Of a stretch of 64,000 nt of DNA, positions 57,241 to 64,000 are shown in pieces. The notes below the pieces were generated by a model, which was given only the letters and a program-made list of their open reading frames with translations, made no database searches and had not been told where the DNA came from. Positions within the stretch are counted from its first letter, which is position 1, and each line of letters opens with the position of its first letter. The stretch is taken from assembly GCA_023853785.1 (NCBI GenBank), contig JAJIRX010000815.1:1-64000 (forward strand). Reading direction: 5' to 3'. The position numbers and the translations under genes are program-made. The stretch comes from Psilocybe azurescens. Its lineage: Eukaryota; Basidiomycota; Agaricomycetes; Agaricales; Agrocybaceae.

Positions 57241-59925
57241 GGGTGACTAGATATGTAAACGCGTTTGCATTTGTGTGGCGTGTTGGGCGTCCAAAGACCG
57301 TGGGCTGCACCACAGGAAGAGGAACGGTATAACGACGGCCTGTGTACTGGTTGCTGGTGAGGACCTTATGAGTTTGCCTTTTGATTACTGCCTAGAATGA
57401 GCTAACTTCCACCTGAATGCATGCCAGTCGTGTGCGTCTGGTTACTCGGCACTATTCTATTTCCCATTTCTTTTTTCTTCTTTTTGCGGTGAAGTTTTCT
57501 TCAGCGGCATGCCCACCCCGCGCCTTTCTAGTCTGTATCCTTGCCCTCCACCGCCGCCACCATCCCTCAGTGATCGTCTACCCCGCCGCCGACTTGAACG
57601 GCGTCCTTGGCACGTCCCTGGAGCGTCCGGTGTGTGCGTTTGATGTGGTTGGTATTGGTACGAGGGCCTGCATTGGGGAATACAGTGGAGTGTGGACGAC
57701 GCGGAAGAGAGAAAACTGCGCCAAACTGAGCCAAGCAGCAAGACAAGTTCCCTGGAACCAGATACTATAATGCCAATTTCAACAAAGAGCGGGTCCACCG
57801 GGGGATCTAAAAGTAGTTGCATTGGAAAGCGTCCGAGCGGTCAAGTTGTGGACACTTTTGTTTGTACTTGCTTGCTTGCAACGTTGTCATCAGCTTGTTT
57901 TGTCAGTCATTCTTTTCCCATATTTGAAATTTGACCTTTGCTCAACATGCAGAACTCGTCATTCGTCGGCGTTAGAGGCTGTGTTTGTCAGAGCTGTATC
58001 TTGAGACACATAAAAAGCGTTGTGGTTGTACTCTGTGAGTAATTCTCTTGTAGCATCTTTTACACATTCAATCATGGCAAGGACCAGCACATCCCTCATA
58101 TCAGTCGTCTCGACGGTCAATACACCCGAAGAATTTTAATGAACGACTGTACGCTCCCGTCAGAATGCGCTGTTCTTCCAACTGTCTTACACTCCATCTA
58201 CACTCACCGACCTATCATGATCAACACCCCGCCGTTTAACTCTCGCGTGCTTGCACCTCCACTGTAATACAAACCGAAAGAGTACCGTGAGAGCTTTAAG
58301 TCAGACAAGTCTCCTATCCCACTAGATCAATCGCCCAGCGCAAAATTCACAGTGTCCACACGTTTCTCGGGTCACATCTCGGATGCATTGGTATGCAGTA
58401 TGAGACTTGGAGCCTGTACACCTCGTCGACAGTCTTTGGCGAATGGACGAGCAATCATCTGCTGGCTTGACACGCTCCTTCCCGTTATTTGTTTCTACTT
58501 CTACTTCGGCTCTCGGTTCTGCTTCCCCTGCCCAACCTTTCATCCTCAACTCGGCTTCAAGCTTCGTCTCTCAACATCTTCGGTACGCCGCCTAACGCTC
58601 ATCTCGCACGGCCAGTCCACGCTTCAGTAATATCTCACCTTCGAAAGCAAGAAAGAGCGCTGCATACGGTCTCGAGTCATCTACTACAAGTCTCCATCCC
58701 TGTTCAGCGCAAACCCGTGCCACCGATCATGTCCACCTGTCCACCTGTCCACCTGTCCATCGGTCATCAGTGCGAGACTTTGGTGTGTAAATCCGCTAGT
58801 ACGCCGCACTCAATCTCCATCTCTTTCGCATTCGCAAACAGACGTCTGTATTCTCCGTAGCCTCCTCTCTGCATTTTTTTGTTCTCTTTCTGCGTCCGAG
58901 GCACAAGTTATCACCCTGCTTCATTGCATTCAACCCGTTCAATTACGCTGAGTCAAGTCGTATGACATTATTTTCTGGAAAAATTCGAACACTACAAACA
59001 TATGCTGTACTCCCAGGTCTTGGGCACGTTTGTACTCCTTACTCGGTACGTTACATCAAATCGAACTCAGTGCCGCCAATGGCGGCAATAAATTCTAACT
59101 CGTTTGTTGATATAGTTCGCTTATGCTGTGGTTTTTGCCCAAACCAAAGGAGTAGCACCTGGTATAACCAAACCAGGCAGGTGGTATATATACCAGTGGT
59201 ATGTTTGAATGTGACAATCGTACGTTAGATGTTGAAACGTTGATCAATTGAGACATTAGTCATAGATAGCCAAGGAGAGCCTAGCTTACCGAGTTACTGT
59301 ATATTGTTCATTTCTAACTGTGAGGACTTAGCGCTTGAGTCAACTTTTAATTGAGGATGTTTCTTTGCTAAATGGACTTGTGGGAGGGGAGATAAATAAG
59401 CTGGTATATTCAAGTATACTCTTTTAAGCGGTAGAAAGACTAAAGAGGAGCATCATAGAGCCTTGAGCTTTAAGTGAATGATAATCCTGACAGTCCGAGC
59501 CTTGATGTTCAATTTTGACTAGGAATTGTACATAAAAGCCACTGGTATAATTAAAGAGTGAATAGTTTTATAAAATTTCCGATCCAAAAGTTAAAATTTG
59601 TGGCGTTATAAGAGGTCAAAGAAAGGTAGCAGCTCGGTCATTTCCCCTCTAACTTTCCAACATTCACGCTCTTTTATAAATTCACACAAGTTGGCCCTGA
59701 GCGGTGCCAAACCCCGTGCGCACGATGATGCACAGGTACCCATTGCCTGGAGTTGTGAACAGTATCTCAGCTCAAAGTGTTATTAAAAGAGCAAGAGCAA
59801 GAGGTGGCGAAACGTACTTGATTCAGTTGAGGCCTGACAATATATCCACTCAACTGGACACATCTCTTCAGATGCGGGATGACGTACATTTTTCTGTGTA
59901 TCCGATATATTATTTCCGAGATTGA
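57241..59925. other. no gene recognised; small repeats
   Basis: Short frames only. Four 8-bp units (TGTCCACC x3, TGTCCATC) occur at about 58732-58763. The sequence ATGACATTATTTTCTGGAAA at 58961 recurs on the minus strand near 60440, so a short dispersed repeat is present. Confidence 0.4.
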
Positions 59926-59929
59926 TATT

Positions 59930-60110
59930 TAGTACAGTGTAGCATGCAGTATTTAATACATTGTCCAACATACAATGCAGCTTGTATGTTGTACGTAGTA
60001 CGCAGTACACTGTAACCTGTACAAACTACGTAGTACGTAGTACGGTGCTGCGTATACGTAGTATGTTATACGCTGTACAGTGCAGAATGTACGTACATTG
60101 CATGTAGTCA
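59930..60110. repeat. cluster of TACGTA/GTAC palindromes
   Basis: About 180 bp packed with self-complementary words: GTACGTAGTACGCAGTAC, CTACGTAGTACGTAGTAC, GCGTATACG, ATGTACGTACAT. They can form several alternative stem-loops. No coding frame. Confidence 0.6.
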
Positions 60111-61805
60111 CTTAATACTGTGTGTCCAAGCTTGTGCCAAGTACACATTTCGTTGTTGCGTCAACCAAGGCCCTCAATAGCTATTACCACAATGTGAGTG
60201 ATAGGCCGTGCTAAATACAAACACGATATACCAAGATCAATATTGTTGCCAAACCAACATACAGGAAAACTATGACTCCCAAGCTGATTGTGGAGACTCT
60301 GAATACTATCTGAGTGAAGTAACACAAACCATGATCTACACTACAGCCTGGAGAATCTACAAAAAATAGTGATTACCCCATCAGACCTGCCAATTCTGTA
60401 CGCACTACCGAAAAGGCACAGAGTGTTCGAATTTTTTCCAGAAAATAATGTCATAAAGTCGACTATCAATCTGTGTAACACCCCACGAAGACAACCAATC
60501 CAAGCTGCTATATCACACGCATGACATTCTACACCCAAATACCTAGTGACTCAAATTGATCATGTCGAAAGGCGCCACGTAGTAACTCTCTGAGCTTTAC
60601 AAGTCTCCTACCTTCCGCTCATCGGTACTCATAAGCGTGCGATCGTAATCGCATGATGGGCGTGATGCGATGCGATGCGACGTCTGATTGAGCGAATGCT
60701 GATGTTCGTGGTACGAGAATTTCATGATTGTGGAAATAAAACTGCTGTGGCACTCTATTTCGTGAACGAGAACGAGAACGGGAACAAGAAGAGAACAATC
60801 ATCTGTTGGCTCTCCTCCACCCCTCCTTCCTGTTTCCTGTTCCTCTTCTAGTTGTCCGGTGCTGCATCTGTGTCCAAAATTTTGTCCCGCATCTTCATGA
60901 CCTAGTACCAGAACCGCCGTCCGAGTCTTATTTATTGCACACAAGAAAGTAAAACGGGAAGGAAGGAAGAGCGCTGCGTATGGTAATGTCGCGACTTTCA
61001 ATTGATGAACGACGTCGAGTCGAAGTGCCAACAGGCTTCTCTAACTCGAAATCCATACTTCCAAACTCCCATCAGTCAGTGAGTTCTGTAGCTCTAATTG
61101 AATTCTATCGATCTAAAGTCTTCCAGTGAAGTGTCAAGCCCACTCACTCGTCTGTTTGTACGACAAGACTGACCGGAGTCTCTTCTTACTGCATATTCCT
61201 AGTATATGCCTCCATGAAAGTAACAACGAGTCCTAAACGTGTATCAATATCAATATCCGTAAGTCCAGCTGACGCGGCCCAGTCGAGCCGCTGTCTCGGT
61301 TGTGTACCCATTAACCGCCCAGTATGACGAGACGCATTAATGGGGTCCTGTCACGACTTACATTCAGACATGGAGCCGCAAGCTCTGAACCTTCAGGAGT
61401 TTTGATTGAATGCCGAATGTATCAATTATGTGATCCCCACTTATCTACCCACGGACACACACAACTTTATACTAATATTGTCTCCGGTCTCCTGTTCATT
61501 CGTAATCTTCTTGTCGTAATAATTTTAGTCATTACCTTCAGTGACTCAATTCCGAAACTGTATGGTCCCCTCTTTTTCTTCCACAAACTTCCCCAAGATA
61601 TGCAATAAAGCCCCCTCTACATTCATTTGTATCCGATGGTTTTGTATAGGTTTACCTGCCTACGACCTCGACATTCACCATGACTATCACCATCTGTTTC
61701 AGGCTGACGATCTACGACCTGGATTATAATAGACACCAGAACATCTCTCCATGCAACCCTGTGCGAGTATTCAGGTCGTTGTGTAGTGGGTGGCGCTTGA
61801 TGGAG
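60111..61805. other. no gene recognised
   Basis: Short frames without domains. A GCGATGCGATGCGACG run lies at 60662-60682, and GAACGAGAACGAGAACGGGA near 60764. Confidence 0.4.
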
Positions 61806-61809
61806 GGTC

Positions 61810-63837
61810 AACACATCCTGTAGGCATGTGTTCACGTAAATGTGTACATTTCCGTTATCTGTCCATCTTCTCTGTCCACGCTGAAGTCCTTTCTCTCCAT
61901 TCTCCACCTGTAATGGTAATGATGTAGAAATGCACACAAACAGCACATATCAACTTAACAGATACACATTGCAACTCACTCCCAATCCATATGAATGTTC
62001 TCAAAGCTCCCGTCATCAGCTTGCACCACACGTGTACGCTCGCATATAAGAAAAGAACACGGGTGTCCGACTTGTTCTCGACACGTTCCAAGAGAAGAAT
62101 GTCCGGTTTGAGAATGTTTCAGCTGGATGCAAGGGTGATGCGACGGATGGGCTGTTAAAGGGAGGGGGTCGCCCTGTGCGCGTGCATATGTGCGATAGGG
62201 TCAAGATAGAAAATATGTATGGTTAGCGTGGATGGTCCGGAATTGATGGTGGTGTTAGAGTCGTAGGTGTGTAGGAAGGAGAGAGACGTATTGAGAGTAT
62301 GATCGAAATGCATGGGACGGAGAGGCCATGAAATGGACAGACGCAAAGACCTATCACTGCTGGCGCCGACCAGTGTAAGTAAAACTTACAGCAAATTAAA
62401 TACAGAACTTATGTAAGAATTGCTGTAAGTATGACATACAGCACTTCTATTTGAAAATAATACAGATAACAAACAGATATTCTGTTTGGTGGCTGTAAGC
62501 TAAACAAACAGTATTTCTGTTTCTAAGCTGTAAGTCAATAATACACCCGAATAAAGAGAATTTCTATTCTTTGTCTGTTTGTTAAATATACAGAATAGTT
62601 GTATGTAATTGCTGTATGTAAAACATACAGATATTGTGTATATAATCACTGTATGTTATACAAACACGAATTCTGTAAATAAAACTTACAGTCAAAGTAC
62701 AGAATTTATGTATATAATTGCTGTATGTAAAACTTACACCAAAATATACAGTATTTGACTCGCTCAGGTATATTTTGGTGTAAGTTTTACATACAGCAAT
62801 TATATACATAAATTCTGTACTTTGACTGTAAGTTTTCTTTACAGAACTCGTGTTTGTATAACATACAGTGATTATATACACAATATCTGTATGTTTTACA
62901 TACAGCAATTACATACAACTATTCTGTATATTTAACAAACAGACAAAGAATAGAAATTCTCTTTATTCGGGTGTATTATTGACTTACAGCTTAGAAACAG
63001 AAATACTGTTTGTTTAGCTTACAGCCACCAAACAGAATATCTGTTTGTTATCTGTATTATTTTCAAATAGAAGTGCTGTATGTCATACTTACAGCAATTC
63101 TTACATAAGTTCTGTATTTAATTTGCTGTAAGTTTTACTTACACTGGTCGGCGCCAGCAGTGTATTGGGAGAGTGGTTTACCTCTGCGTCTCAGTGCAGC
63201 TCTCAGCTCCGATGGTTTGAGGCATGATGGGAGTACTCAGAGGCAATCAGAATGTGATATAATGAGTAACAGTCAATAGCTTGACGCTTGTTGGTCATAT
63301 CTTGCAGAAATTTAGACTGCTGTGCCGCCGGATCAGACATATTTAATTCAGTGAAGATGGGCATACAGCATAAGGACCCATTTGCTGATGGTGAGAACCC
63401 TGCCTCTGTCAATTTCTCTCTGTTGGGGACAGAGGGACAGTGTCAATACTTGGCAACTACCCTCATCGGCACTTACACAGTTTACAACTCCGGAATCCGG
63501 AGGATGTAGAATCAATTCCATATGGGTAGACATCTAATGCGAGTCCCTATATATTGATCGTTTCTCTGTCGCTGTTGAAGAAAGATGATAGGATTACTTG
63601 TAAAATACGTCTAAGATTGTATATACTAGGAACCACAGTTTACCCACAATAGAGAAAATGAGAAAGGAAAAATGAGACCAATCAGAAATGTAAAAAAAGA
63701 ACGAAGATGTTAAATAATTGACAGATAAATTGTTACTTCGATGTGTACCAATCGTAGAATGGTAAATATAAATCTAAGAAAAAGAAAAGGGAAAAGAAGA
63801 AACAAAGTTTGATGTCGGACGGATCTGCTATCATCTG
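61810..63837 (-). repeat. duplicated segment, minus-strand copy with foldback insertion
   Basis: On the minus strand this matches 43520-44820 in order: 3' flank of the membrane gene, the CCTCAAACCATCG block near 63215, the GAGACGCAGAGGT block near 63187, and, beyond the insertion at 62355-63162, the CATACTCTCAATACGT block near 62295, TACACATTTACGTGAACAC near 61830. Divergence is moderate, with many substitutions and small indels. Confidence 0.8.
62355..63162. mobile_element. foldback CACTG element, copy 2 (complete), TAT target duplication
   Basis: An 808-bp near-perfect hairpin. It begins CACTGCTGGCGCCGACCAGT and ends ACTGGTCGGCGCCAGCAGTG. The arms (about 400 bp each) mirror each other almost to the centre (ATTTGACTCGCTCAGGTATA), with the same CTGTAWGT/ACWTACAG motif array as copy 1 but without copy 1's 340-bp nested centre. 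TAT flanks both sides. The paralogous locus near 44233-44240 lacks the element and runs straight through, so insertion after the duplication is clear. CACTG ends, a 3-bp target duplication and repetitive subterminal motifs fit CMC/EnSpm (CACTA) transposons. It encodes no transposase. Confidence 0.85.
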
Positions 63838-64000
63838 CTATTGGTTTGCAGCGATGAGCTTTAGACTTCCAGACTGGGCACCCGCGCGAGACTCCCTCTT
63901 CACTTCGATCACCGGCGTTGGCTTCGCATCGTCTGCTTGAACCGAGGTATTACAATCTCCGGTGGCGTTCCCACCTCGGCCACTACCGCTGCATTGACGT
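63838..64000 (-). CDS. C-terminal end of a third membrane-protein paralogue (cut by window edge)
   Basis: The last 53 codons of a gene entering from the right, ending in TAG at 63838. The peptide GSGRGGNATGDCNTSVQADD then KPTPVIEVKRES aligns with the tail of the 42.2-kb gene (STGGEINGSVHRDDAEPTPVVEVKREP). No stop interrupts the visible part. The membrane segments would lie outside the window. Confidence 0.75.
   Translation of the reverse strand, partial: RQCSGSGRGGNATGDCNTSVQADDAKPTPVIEVKRESRAGAQSGSLKLIAANQ

Overview
The window looks like nuclear DNA of a filamentous basidiomycete, probably an agaricomycete. Genes are split by many short GT-AG introns (about 45-70 nt). The recognisable families are typical of mushrooms: an I9/S8 subtilase, a HET-domain protein, a multi-pass membrane family in several copies, DDE transposase relics and uncharacterised repeat-borne proteins. 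No rRNA, intact tRNA, CRISPR array or bacterial-style operon was seen. Most long open frames are composition artefacts; real coding had to be rebuilt from exon chains and conserved motifs.

Layout. 1-5 kb: a possible last exon at the edge, the 3' exons of an unrecognised gene (minus strand) and a membrane-protein fragment. 5.2-13.6 kb: a repeat block holding a 29-bp tandem array with TGAGTCA in every unit, scattered copies of a repeat family (copy A), and two direct copies of a composite repeat, one of them split by a 1.09-kb Tc1/mariner-type insertion. 13.6-19.3 kb: no convincing gene. 19.3-21.3 kb: a dead DDE transposase beside a decayed gene of a repeat-associated family. 21.4-29.5 kb: more repeats, namely a long foldback element with CACTG ends, degenerate dyad repeats, and copy B of the 5.7-kb family, which overlaps the 3' end of a decayed protein-coding gene. 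29.5 kb: an RBR/IBR zinc-binding fragment.

31.8-34.6 kb holds one of two apparently intact genes: a 563-aa subtilisin-like protease in 20 exons, one of them 6 nt long. 36.1-39.9 kb, 45.2-47.0 kb and 50.7-50.9 kb hold broken copies of conserved genes (arginyl-tRNA synthetase, PIN-like transporter, FHA-domain protein, proteasome Rpn6-like), with nonsense codons and frameshifts.

42.2-43.5 kb carries the second apparently intact gene, a 352-aa multi-pass membrane protein in six exons. A 5' half-copy lies at 51.1-51.7 kb (minus). A third copy enters from the right edge (minus) together with about 1.4 kb of shared 3' flank, interrupted there by a second foldback element with a 3-bp target duplication. 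A HET-domain gene with two frame breaks lies at 53.3-55.5 kb. The rest (47.3-50.7, 55.5-61.8 kb) is mostly gene-poor, including a 0.9-kb purine-rich tract. Overall this is a repeat-rich accessory region with a few working genes among decayed duplicates.
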